From: Belliella calami
Lineage (GTDB): Bacteria > Bacteroidota > Bacteroidia > Cytophagales > Cyclobacteriaceae
Length of the DNA stretch: 64,000 nt
NCBI RefSeq assembly: GCF_022549695.1
Contig: NZ_JAKZGS010000005.1
Coordinates: 1-64,000 of the forward strand
Direction of reading: 5' to 3'
Both the position numbers and the translations under genes were made by a program. Below the pieces are notes generated by a model. It saw only the letters and a program-made list of their open reading frames with translations. It had not been told where the DNA came from and did not search any database. Below are positions 34,804 to 43,050 of the stretch, in pieces. Positions within the stretch are counted from its first letter, which is position 1. The number at the start of each line of letters is the position of its first letter.

Positions 34804-35565
34804 TTATTCTAACAAGTCTTCAATTTTTTTTACGGCCTCTTGATCGAAATAGAATTTACAGTTGGGGTGTGTCGTAAGGATGGAAGCAGGGCAGGATGTA
34901 GCTATTGAACCTGACAGGGTGTTTTTGACTGCTTCACTTTTGTTTTCTCCCAAAACAACACAAAATAAGTTTTTTCCTTTCATCAATGTAGGTATGGTAA
35001 GTGTAAGTGCGGTCTTGGGAACTTCCTCTATGGATCCAAAACAACCATCATTAACCTGCTGAATCTTGCAGTCATCGTCCAATTCCACTATCTTGATGAC
35101 TTCTGGATCATCAAAATCTGCAACAGGAGGGTCATTGAAGGCTATGTGACCATTTTCTCCTATTCCCAGGCAAACTATATCGATGATGTCTTCATTGATC
35201 AATTTTGTATATCTTTCGATCTCATTAGCTGTTTGGGCATGAGTATTGATCACATTTTTCTCCTTCAGAAATACTTTTGAAAACAACTTTTCTTCTAGAA
35301 ATTTAGAGAATAATTGGTCTGAATTTTCAGGCAAGCCAATGTATTCGTCCATATTCATAGCGACTACTTTGTGCCATTTAATTTTTTTTGAAGCAGCCAA
35401 ATATTCCAGCATGCCATTTTGTGAAGGGGCAGCGGCAAATACAATTCTCACCTCGCTTTGCTTCTCCTGTAATTGCAGAATACATCTTTCAACCGCCTGC
35501 CCTGCAGCAATTCCTACCTGCTTTCGTTCTGAAAAGACATAAATGTCTTTTTGAATATCTATCAT
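34804..35565 (-). CDS. nagB: Glucosamine-6-phosphate deaminase family protein
   Basis: 253 residues from ATG 35565 (MIDIQKDIYVF); an upstream start at 35604 would add 13 residues and is less likely. KVVAMNMDEYIGLPENSDQLF and CLGIGENGHIAFNDPP hold the catalytic Asp and the His of the NagB/SOL fold. The phosphate-loop region reads AAPSQNGMLEYL where E. coli NagB has LPTGGTPM, so this is a divergent Bacteroidetes-type member. It converts glucosamine-6-phosphate to fructose-6-phosphate and ammonia. The flanking hairpins on both sides make its expression possibly separate from that of its neighbours. Confidence 0.88.
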   Translation of the reverse strand: MIDIQKDIYVFSERKQVGIAAGQAVERCILQLQEKQSEVRIVFAAAPSQNGMLEYLAASKKIKWHKVVAMNMDEYIGLPENSDQLFSKFLEEKLFSKVFLKEKNVINTHAQTANEIERYTKLINEDIIDIVCLGIGENGHIAFNDPPVADFDDPEVIKIVELDDDCKIQQVNDGCFGSIEEVPKTALTLTIPTLMKGKNLFCVVLGENKSEAVKNTLSGSIATSCPASILTTHPNCKFYFDQEAVKKIEDLLE

Positions 35566-35589
35566 TTTAATTAGGTTTTTATGAAACAG

Positions 35590-35634
35590 TAGGGCTGAAG
35601 ACAAAATTTGTCCTTGAGATTATCTTCAGCCCTA
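35590..35634. promoter_or_regulatory. Intercistronic hairpin between the FAS1 lipoprotein gene and nagB
   Basis: Perfect 12-bp inverted repeat TAGGGCTGAAGA (35590-35601) and TCTTCAGCCCTA (35623-35634), ending about 25 bp before the nagB ATG. No T-run follows on the minus strand. Confidence 0.55.
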
Positions 35635-35659
35635 TTACATATGAATGTGAAAAGAATAT

Positions 35660-37108
35660 TTATTGGATTGATATCATTACTTCAAATGCATCTAACCTGG
35701 CACCTGCTCTATCCCTAGCTGACAACACAATCTTGTCTGTAGCACCATTCCCATCATTGACGTATGAAAGATTCATGACATTGATGTCATTTTGGGTAAA
35801 TCTATTTCCAACTTGCAAAATACTGGCTCCGCTAACTATCCAGCCGTTTTCTGGTACTTCTTCTACCGTATAGATGATATCATTGGCTCCTGCACCTGAA
35901 ATCTCAAGAATACTATTGTCCCAGGCTATTGATCCTCCTCTTTCTACAGAAAACCCTGCATTGGTGACAAATTCAAGAACACTATTCCCAGTTGCTATGG
36001 TGGCAATTAACATTGGTGGTGGGAAAGTAGGGTGTTCTTTTGATGCCAAATCATTTGTCTCATCTTTGGTAGCTTCCCCATCAAGCATCAGTGTGATTTT
36101 GCCCCTAGACTCCCTAGTTTCAAAAAACTCAGTAATGTCATAATTGAAGGCGGGAATTCTGGTCGTCCTCAATGAAGCAATTGGGCCATCATCAGGCATG
36201 GTTGCATTGTTCCAGTTCAAACCCATCTCAGTCCATGTAGTATCATTGACATTGTAAAGATCCAACAGGTCATTTCTTGCATGCGTAAATACCACTCCTA
36301 TCTGAAACCTTAAGTCTGTGATTACACCTTCACTCTGAAACTCATTGAGATCAAAAAGCAAATATGCCCTTCTATCAAAATCACCAGCACCTGTCACATT
36401 CTTAACTCTCAAAAGAGGATTCGTACCATAATTGGTACCTGCAAAAGAACCTCCGTTGACAAAAGCATCATAGATCGGGAAAATTGTATCTGTTTTGACT
36501 GATGGATCAAGGGCGTCAAGATTTACTGATTGCGCGGAAAAGAATACGATTGCATTTACTACATGAATCACACCATTGGTCGGCTCAAGGTTAGAAGTGG
36601 CTATCTCCCATTGCCTGCTCGTATTCTGATTGATAAGCCCAATAAAATTGGCATTATGCGAAAGAAACATCGTCTGACCACTTTCTGTTTCGTAGGGTAA
36701 AGGACGGTTACTCTCAAACAATTCTGGATCCGTAAAGATCACTCTTGCCTTTACAATATGATACCTCAAGACATTTCTCAGTATCGGTACGGGTACTTCA
36801 GAAAGACTTCCGTAACCATTACTTTGAAGGTAGGCATTGAATGCTGCATTTGTCGGTGCTATAAATGTCCTGATCTCTCCTCCTCCATAGACCGCTTCCA
36901 GTCCAGTAAGCTCAATAGCGTTTCTCAACATTGAAAAAGAATCATTTGTCTGAAAAAATTCCAATGCCGAAACTCCCAATTCGCCAGTTACGCCTGATTC
37001 CTGATAATCAAAATTATCCTGAATTACACAACTGAAAAACATACTAACCCCAACTAAGCTAATAGCCAAAGAGGTTATGATTTTGTTTGATTTTATATTT
37101 TTCATCAT
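35660..37108 (-). CDS. Lipoprotein with fasciclin (FAS1), DNRLRE-like and cadherin-like domains
   Basis: 482 residues; type II signal peptide with lipid cysteine C27 (MFFSC). Residues about 50-190 form a FAS1 domain (IRTFIAPTNAAFNAYL; NVLRYHIVKARV; NGVIHVVNAIVFF). About 195-360 is a beta-sandwich like DNRLRE/CBM96 domains (DRRAYLLFDLNEFQSEGVI; WNNATMPDDGP). About 375-480 resembles a cadherin-like/CSPG repeat (IIYTVEEVPENGW; RFTQNDINVMNLSYVNDG). It probably sits on the outer surface and binds polysaccharide or another surface partner. The gene is 36 bp after susD in the same unit, where PULs often encode an extra surface glycan-binding lipoprotein. A chitin-binding role is inferred. Confidence 0.78.
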   Translation of the reverse strand: MMKNIKSNKIITSLAISLVGVSMFFSCVIQDNFDYQESGVTGELGVSALEFFQTNDSFSMLRNAIELTGLEAVYGGGEIRTFIAPTNAAFNAYLQSNGYGSLSEVPVPILRNVLRYHIVKARVIFTDPELFESNRPLPYETESGQTMFLSHNANFIGLINQNTSRQWEIATSNLEPTNGVIHVVNAIVFFSAQSVNLDALDPSVKTDTIFPIYDAFVNGGSFAGTNYGTNPLLRVKNVTGAGDFDRRAYLLFDLNEFQSEGVITDLRFQIGVVFTHARNDLLDLYNVNDTTWTEMGLNWNNATMPDDGPIASLRTTRIPAFNYDITEFFETRESRGKITLMLDGEATKDETNDLASKEHPTFPPPMLIATIATGNSVLEFVTNAGFSVERGGSIAWDNSILEISGAGANDIIYTVEEVPENGWIVSGASILQVGNRFTQNDINVMNLSYVNDGNGATDKIVLSARDRAGARLDAFEVMISIQ

Positions 37109-37144
37109 ACTTTATTTAAATTTTGCCTTGACAAAACCATCGTT

Positions 37145-38521
37145 CTACTGGTAAAATGGGTTTTGCACCAAGCTAGGATTTCTGTTTATGGCATCTTCAT
37201 GAATGGGCCAAACCAAATTTGCTTCATCACTCAGTCCATTGATAGGATTCATGACTTCTATCGCTTTGCCTGTCCTCACCAGATCAAACCATCTATGCCC
37301 TTCAAAAGATAATTCTATTAGTCTTTCATGTAGGATTGCCGATTCCACATCTCCATACAGATTGATGGCAGCAGCTTCATCTAAGTTGGGTAGACCTGCC
37401 CTTACCCTGATGGTGTTCAGGAGTGTAAGTGCTTCAGCTGTCTGCCCCAACTGATGATGGGCTTCGGCTTTTAGCAACATAATATCCGCCAACCTAAACA
37501 TTACTATATTTTTGTCTGAAGGCTCAGGACTTTCATCACTAAATCCCTCTCCGAAGAATTTCCAGATTTTTCTTGGCTGTGTCTCTGTAACGTCATAAAT
37601 CAAGTTCTGTCTCAAGTCTCCTTCTTCAAATGAATCCCTAAAAGACTGACTTGGGAAGAAATTACTATCTGATCCCAAAGCATATAACACTCTCAGTGAG
37701 TTTCTTTGGACTTCATTATAACCTATTTCAAAAATACTCTCATTGGTATACCCCTGAGTAAATATCCTTGACCAATCATTGATGGTTACCAAAGAGTACA
37801 GGCTGTTGGACATCACCCTATCTGCAGAAGCAATGGCATTTGCATAATCATTTTTCCACATGTAAAGATGTGTAAGCATCGCATCCGCTGCACCTCTCGT
37901 GATCAAAATCCTATCCCGCTCTCCACCGAAGCTTGCTCTGCAATTTTCAGATGCAAAAATCAAATCAGCTTCAATTTGCATCAATACGAGTTCTTGATCG
38001 GTTCTCTCAGGAAAGATATTCTGTTGGATACTTTCATAAGGTTCGATAATCAAGGGAACATCTCCCCATACCCTCACAGCATAGAAGTAAGATAATGCTC
38101 TCAAAGCCCTGGCTTGGGCAACAAGTTGTCTTCCAAATTCACTATCCTCTTCAAAAACGGTAGGCACATATTTGATTGCGTAGTTTGCCCTACTGATCGT
38201 CTCATAGATATTGTTCCATCTTGCAGAAGCCAATATAGTGTTCAGCGTATTTTGCTGAAGCAAAAATGGATCTCCCGCTTGATTGGTGCTGACAGCATCC
38301 GCACGACCTTCTCCCCAATAAGAGAAATTAGTGGAAAATGTGGCTTGGACAGCATCGTAGATACCATATACTCCAGCCTGTGCATCACTTGAAGTTTGAT
38401 AGAAACCTTGGGCTGAAAAGCTACTGACAGGATCTCTCTGCAACAAGTCCTCCGAACATGAATAAGTGGCCAGTAACAAAACCCCCAGAAATATTTTTAT
38501 TGTATTTTTCATAACTGTCAT
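37145..38521 (-). CDS. SusD/RagB-family nutrient-binding lipoprotein
   Basis: 458 residues; lipid cysteine C22 (LLATYSC), followed by SEDLLQRDPVSSFS, the usual SusD start. TPR-like blocks typical of the family are visible: WNNIYETISRANYAI, ARALRALSYFYAVRVWGDVPLI, ADIMLLKAEAHHQLGQTAEAL, and the C-terminal LHERLIELSFEGHRWFDLVRTGKAIEV. It caps the adjacent SusC barrel and captures oligosaccharide at the cell surface. It lies 2 bp after susC. The locus suggests chitooligosaccharide as ligand (inference). Confidence 0.95.
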   Translation of the reverse strand: MTVMKNTIKIFLGVLLLATYSCSEDLLQRDPVSSFSAQGFYQTSSDAQAGVYGIYDAVQATFSTNFSYWGEGRADAVSTNQAGDPFLLQQNTLNTILASARWNNIYETISRANYAIKYVPTVFEEDSEFGRQLVAQARALRALSYFYAVRVWGDVPLIIEPYESIQQNIFPERTDQELVLMQIEADLIFASENCRASFGGERDRILITRGAADAMLTHLYMWKNDYANAIASADRVMSNSLYSLVTINDWSRIFTQGYTNESIFEIGYNEVQRNSLRVLYALGSDSNFFPSQSFRDSFEEGDLRQNLIYDVTETQPRKIWKFFGEGFSDESPEPSDKNIVMFRLADIMLLKAEAHHQLGQTAEALTLLNTIRVRAGLPNLDEAAAINLYGDVESAILHERLIELSFEGHRWFDLVRTGKAIEVMNPINGLSDEANLVWPIHEDAINRNPSLVQNPFYQ

Positions 38522-38523
38522 CT

Positions 38524-41500
38524 TTATAAGCCAATATTTAAACCTAGGATAATCGTACGGCTCTGTGGATAAGAGCCCTCATCTACACCTACTCTCAATC
38601 CGCTAAATGAATTTACATCTGGATCATATCCTGTATAGTTGGTCCAAGTGATCAAGTTGGTAGCAGTGACATATGCATCCAGTTTTGATATTTTCCAGCG
38701 TTCCAAAACTTTGTTTGGTAAGCTATATCTGAAATGAACATTTTTGAGTTTGATGTATGAACCATCTTCTACCCATCTGCTTTGGATCCGACTCATGGAT
38801 TGCAAAGGGTCATCTCTTACTGGCTTAGGATAATCAGTGATATCACCCTGCTGTCTCCATCTGTTCAAAGCATCTGTAGAAAGGTTGTTATACCTTACAA
38901 TGGAGTTTCTTTGATGGTTGATTTCACTGTAAATATCATTTCCATATGAAAATTGGAAGAAAAGACTCAAGCTGAAATTTTTGTAGGAAAAATCATTGTT
39001 GATCCCGCCAAAGAAGTCAGGTGTAGCATTACCGATGATCTGTCTGTCATTTTGGTCAATAAATCCATCACCGTTGAGGTCATTCCATATTGGGTCTCCG
39101 CCTCTATATGCAGGCCCTTGGGCTCCATTTGTGATTCCATTTACATTGTCTTCATCACTTGCATAGACCCCATCAAACCTCCAACCGAAGAAGGTTCCTA
39201 TTGGGTAACCTTCCTGAAGGATATGATATGCTCCATTTTGGATAAAACCATTAGTAAGCACATTCTCAGGAAGACTTTTGACCATGTTTCTATTGGTGCT
39301 TATATTGAAATTAGTACTCCAACTAAAATCACCTCTATCCATATTTCGGGTAGTGACCATCAATTCAATCCCCTTATTTTGAATGCTGCCTATGTTTTGT
39401 GTTATGAAATCAAAACCAGTCTCCCGTGGAATTGGGACATTATAGAGAAGGTCATCTGTATTCTTTAAGTATGCATCTACATTGATCATCAATTTGCTTT
39501 CCCAAAATGAAAGATCCAAACCAGCATTGTATTGAGTAGTAGTCTCCCAAGTAAGTCCGGCATTAGGCATTACTGTTGGGGAGGCACCGGAATAGTCAAG
39601 ATAGTTGGTCCCAACCATAAACTCACCTTGCGAAGTATAATTCCCTATGGCCTCGTTACCAGTCTTTCCGGCACTGAATCTGAATTTACCGTCATCAAGA
39701 AAATTCAAATTGTCAAAAACCCCTTCATCCGAAAACCTCCAGCCCACAGAAGCAGATGGGAAAAATCCAAATCTATTGTCTCTACCAAATCTTGAAGATC
39801 CATCAGCTCTGATATTGGCCTCAAACAAATACTTTCTTTCGAAATCATAAGAAACCCTACCAAAATATGACAACATAGAGTGCTCAGTAGCAATATTGAC
39901 ATCTTGATTGGAGATTGTACCTGCACCATTCAATGTCCTGATATTATCACTGGCGAAAAATAGTCCGTCTAAACCAGCTCTTTCGTATTTCCAATCTTGA
40001 TAACTGAACCCTGCTAATGCACCAAAATTGTGGCTAGTACCAAACTGTTTTTGGTAGGTCAAGATGTTTTCGTTTGCCCAAGTCATGTTATTTGAAGATC
40101 TGACTGAACCTGTATTATATCCTTCTCTGAAATCAAGAGTTGAAGGTATAAATGTGTCTTCTTTCATTGAAACGAAATCAACATTGATGCTACTTCTGAA
40201 TTTTAGTCCTTCAGCAATTCTAAATTCCGCATATTGACTAGCAATAATTCTGTTGCTTTTGTTCAGGTTAGTGGATAGTTCAGCCAAACCTACAGGATTT
40301 CTCCTACCAAGTTGATACCCATTCAGTGAACCATCAGGCAAATACATTGCAAATGTAGGAGGCCTAATCAAAAGTTCCCTTACAATACTCAGGTTTCCAG
40401 AACCAGCTGCATTGGACCTGTTATTCACTGCATTTGTAAAAGATACGCTTTGCCCAATTGTAAGTCTGTCCGAAACGTCAAAATCCACATTCAAACGAGA
40501 AGTAATTCTTTTGTAATTCGAATTGAGAATGATTCCATCTTGGTCAAAGAATGAAGAACTCCAAGCGTAACGCACATTGTCGGAACCTCCTCTTATGGAA
40601 AAATCAACATTATTTTGCCGTGCAACTCGAAACATTTCACTTTGCCAATCAAAATCCCCATTATTAACAGCACTTAGAGAATCCAAGACTGCGGGAATGA
40701 TCGGCTCTGAGCTATTTGCATTCGCATAAGAATCCAAAACCGCACTTCTATATTGGCTGGCATTGAGTACGCCAAGCCTTCGGGAAACAGTGCTGATTCC
40801 AGAATGTATATTCAAATCTACCTGTGGCTTGCCAGACTTTCCTCTTTTGGTAGTAATCATAACAACACCATTTGCCGCCCTAGATCCATATATTGCTGTA
40901 GATGCAGCATCTTTCAATACTTCTATGGATTCGATATCAGTCGGGTTGATATCAGCAAGGGGGTTGAGACCAAAATTTTCAGTTCCATTGAGTGAAGAAG
41001 TAACATTAGTCTCTATGGGTACACCATCTACGACATACAATGGTGAATTGCCCGCATTCAGAGAAGAATTACCCCTGATATTGATCGTCATAGCACCACC
41101 GGGAGCTCCCGAATTGGAAGTTACCTGCACACCAGCAGCGCGACCTTGAAGAACAGAAATAGGGTCTTGAAAATTTGTTTGTGAAATTTCATCTTTTCCT
41201 ACCGATACAATTGACCCCGTCAAATTTCGTTTTTCCTGAACTCCATATCCGACGACTACGAATTCATTCAAGTCACTTGTAGATGAAACAAGAGAGACAT
41301 TTAATTCACTGAAATTTCCAACTTGGATTTCTTGGGTTTCAAAACCTAGATATGAAAATCTCAGGATATCTTGATCTGATATGTTGTTTAATGAATAAAA
41401 TCCATCTATATCAGTAGATGTACCATTTGAAGTCCCCTTCACAATGACTGCAGCTCCAAAAATCGGCTCTCCTGTTTTGCTGTCTGTAATTTTCCCTTTT

Positions 41501-41625
41501 ATAGAAATGTCCTGTGCATTTACTGAAAAGGCAAAAAAGAGCAAAACCAAAAGAGACAGACCTATTTTGGATGCGAATTGTTTACCCTCCAATTTATATA
41601 GGGTATTTCTGATTCTTTGGCTCAT
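38524..41625 (-). CDS. SusC/RagA-family TonB-dependent outer-membrane transporter
   Basis: 1033 residues. Signal peptide (about residues 20-37, ending SVNA, mature QDIS), CarboxypepD-regulatory-like domain (IKGKITDSKTGEPIFGAAVIV), TonB-box region and plug with the SusC signatures VVVGYGVQEKRNLTGSI, GRAAGVQVTSNSGAPGG and LYVVDGVP. The barrel ends ILGLNIGL. With the adjacent SusD it imports oligosaccharide, probably chitooligosaccharide, into the periplasm. Its promoter carries a LacI-type operator on the -33 box. Confidence 0.96.
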   Translation of the reverse strand: MSQRIRNTLYKLEGKQFASKIGLSLLVLLFFAFSVNAQDISIKGKITDSKTGEPIFGAAVIVKGTSNGTSTDIDGFYSLNNISDQDILRFSYLGFETQEIQVGNFSELNVSLVSSTSDLNEFVVVGYGVQEKRNLTGSIVSVGKDEISQTNFQDPISVLQGRAAGVQVTSNSGAPGGAMTINIRGNSSLNAGNSPLYVVDGVPIETNVTSSLNGTENFGLNPLADINPTDIESIEVLKDAASTAIYGSRAANGVVMITTKRGKSGKPQVDLNIHSGISTVSRRLGVLNASQYRSAVLDSYANANSSEPIIPAVLDSLSAVNNGDFDWQSEMFRVARQNNVDFSIRGGSDNVRYAWSSSFFDQDGIILNSNYKRITSRLNVDFDVSDRLTIGQSVSFTNAVNNRSNAAGSGNLSIVRELLIRPPTFAMYLPDGSLNGYQLGRRNPVGLAELSTNLNKSNRIIASQYAEFRIAEGLKFRSSINVDFVSMKEDTFIPSTLDFREGYNTGSVRSSNNMTWANENILTYQKQFGTSHNFGALAGFSYQDWKYERAGLDGLFFASDNIRTLNGAGTISNQDVNIATEHSMLSYFGRVSYDFERKYLFEANIRADGSSRFGRDNRFGFFPSASVGWRFSDEGVFDNLNFLDDGKFRFSAGKTGNEAIGNYTSQGEFMVGTNYLDYSGASPTVMPNAGLTWETTTQYNAGLDLSFWESKLMINVDAYLKNTDDLLYNVPIPRETGFDFITQNIGSIQNKGIELMVTTRNMDRGDFSWSTNFNISTNRNMVKSLPENVLTNGFIQNGAYHILQEGYPIGTFFGWRFDGVYASDEDNVNGITNGAQGPAYRGGDPIWNDLNGDGFIDQNDRQIIGNATPDFFGGINNDFSYKNFSLSLFFQFSYGNDIYSEINHQRNSIVRYNNLSTDALNRWRQQGDITDYPKPVRDDPLQSMSRIQSRWVEDGSYIKLKNVHFRYSLPNKVLERWKISKLDAYVTATNLITWTNYTGYDPDVNSFSGLRVGVDEGSYPQSRTIILGLNIGL

Positions 41626-41675
41626 AGAATTGATGTTAAACGTGTTTCAATAGAATTTTAATTAAGTACCTGTTT

Positions 41676-41710
41676 CAAATGTAAAATTTTAGTAATTAAG
41701 ATGCAAACGT
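41676..41710 (-). promoter_or_regulatory. susC promoter
   Basis: On the minus strand TTTG (within the operator, 41707-41704), a 20-bp spacer and TACATTTG (41683-41676) give an exact match to the Bacteroidetes TTTG-N19-21-TAnnTTTG consensus. The susC ATG at 41625 is about 50 bp downstream. Confidence 0.75.
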
Positions 41711-41716
41711 TTGCAT
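41701..41716. promoter_or_regulatory. LacI-family operator at the susC promoter
   Basis: ATGCAAACGTTTGCAT is a perfect 16-bp palindrome with the central CG typical of LacI-family operators. It covers the -33 box of the susC promoter, so bound repressor would block sigma contact. Confidence 0.8.
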
Positions 41717-41841
41717 AAAATTTTCCAAATTTTGCATTTTAGTTTATTCAGAAAATATGCTTAAAACCTAATTTAAAGTGTTTTTTGAGCCTATAAATTT
41801 GATTTTATAAATTTTCTTATTGGTTCAAAAATTCACTATAT

Positions 41842-41853
41842 TGCAAACGTTTG
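41842..41853. promoter_or_regulatory. Second LacI-type operator, in front of lacI
   Basis: TGCAAACGTTTG with core CAAACGTTTG repeats the inner part of the susC operator, 13 bp before the lacI ATG. It overlaps a weak -7-like AACGTTTG, whose matching TTGG lies 21 bp upstream, which suggests autorepression. Confidence 0.7.
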
Positions 41854-41866
41854 TTATTTTAATCGA

Positions 41867-42889
41867 ATGAATAAAAAAAGAACAACCCTCAAAGACTTGG
41901 CTAAAGAACTCGGTTTGGCTGCTTCTACCATCTCACGAGCTCTTGATGACCATCCTGGTATCAGCCAGGAAACCAAGGAGAAGGTACTCAATAAAGCAGA
42001 AGAGCTGGGTTTTACCAGAAACTCAATAGCTTCTAGCTTTAGGAAGAACAAAACCTTGACCATTGGGGTGATTGTTCCTAGAATAGACATTCACTTCCAC
42101 TCTCTTGTCATCAGTGGTATTGAAGAGTATGCTTATAAAGCTGGTTACAATGTGACCATATTCCAATCTAGGGATTCCATCAAAAGAGAATCAAAGATTA
42201 CCAAAATCCTTCAAAACAAAATGTCAGAAGGTGTAATCATTTGCCTTGGAACTGAAACCAATTCATACGAACATTTTGAAAAACTGAATCGGATGAAGAT
42301 ACCATTGGTGTTTTATGATAGAGTTCCCACAGGATTCGAGGCAAACAAAATCATAATCAACGACTATGAATCTGCCTTCAAGGCTACAGAACATCTTATT
42401 GAAGTCGGATGTAAGCGAATAGCTCATATAGGCGGAAGCCAATCTACTGGTATTTTTAAAGCAAGATTTGAGGGTTACAAGGCTGCACTTGTCAAACATG
42501 ATTTTCCTATGGAAAAAAACCTTGTTCATTTCACCAAAGACTTGAGCTATGAAGAAGGTGCTTTGGTAGCCAAAAAATTACTCGCTTTAAAATCCAGGCC
42601 TGATGGTATATTTTGTTCAAATGACTACACAGCTGTAAGTGCCATACAGGTTTTTCAAAAAAACATGGTCAAAATCCCTCAAGAAATTGCTATTGTTGGT
42701 TTTAGTAATTACCCTATTTCCAAAATCATTGAACCCCATCTGACCACTGTCAATGACAGGGCTTTTGAAATGGGTATGGCAGCGGCTAGGCTCTTGATCC
42801 GACAAATTGAGGAGGAAGAAGATATCATCCAAACAGAAATCGTAACAATAAAAACAGAACTTTTGATCAGAGAATCCAGCACAAAATAA
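41867..42889 (+). CDS. LacI-family transcriptional regulator of the GlcNAc locus
   Basis: 340 residues. The N-terminal HTH TLKDLAKELGLAASTISRAL and hinge region HPGISQETKEKVLNKAEELGF are canonical LacI features. The periplasmic-binding-protein-like sensor domain follows (TIGVIVPRIDIHFHSLVISG; KRIAHIGGSQ; PDGIFCSNDYTAVSAIQV; AIVGFSNYPISKII). It is divergent from susC and two matching operators lie between, so it most likely represses the GlcNAc operon and itself. The effector is probably a GlcNAc-pathway sugar or sugar phosphate (inference). Confidence 0.94.
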   Translation: MNKKRTTLKDLAKELGLAASTISRALDDHPGISQETKEKVLNKAEELGFTRNSIASSFRKNKTLTIGVIVPRIDIHFHSLVISGIEEYAYKAGYNVTIFQSRDSIKRESKITKILQNKMSEGVIICLGTETNSYEHFEKLNRMKIPLVFYDRVPTGFEANKIIINDYESAFKATEHLIEVGCKRIAHIGGSQSTGIFKARFEGYKAALVKHDFPMEKNLVHFTKDLSYEEGALVAKKLLALKSRPDGIFCSNDYTAVSAIQVFQKNMVKIPQEIAIVGFSNYPISKIIEPHLTTVNDRAFEMGMAAARLLIRQIEEEEDIIQTEIVTIKTELLIRESSTK

Positions 42890-43050
42890 TATTAGAAGGG
42901 CAGAAATGATCATAAAAACAGGATAAAATAGCAAGTAGCATGGCTTAAGTTAAAATATTGTAGATTAACCATCATTGCCTCCAAAATTGATTACTTCTTA
43001 GGTAGCTTCACCCAAAAAACTGCTATGTAGCTATAAGAAACGACCTAAGA

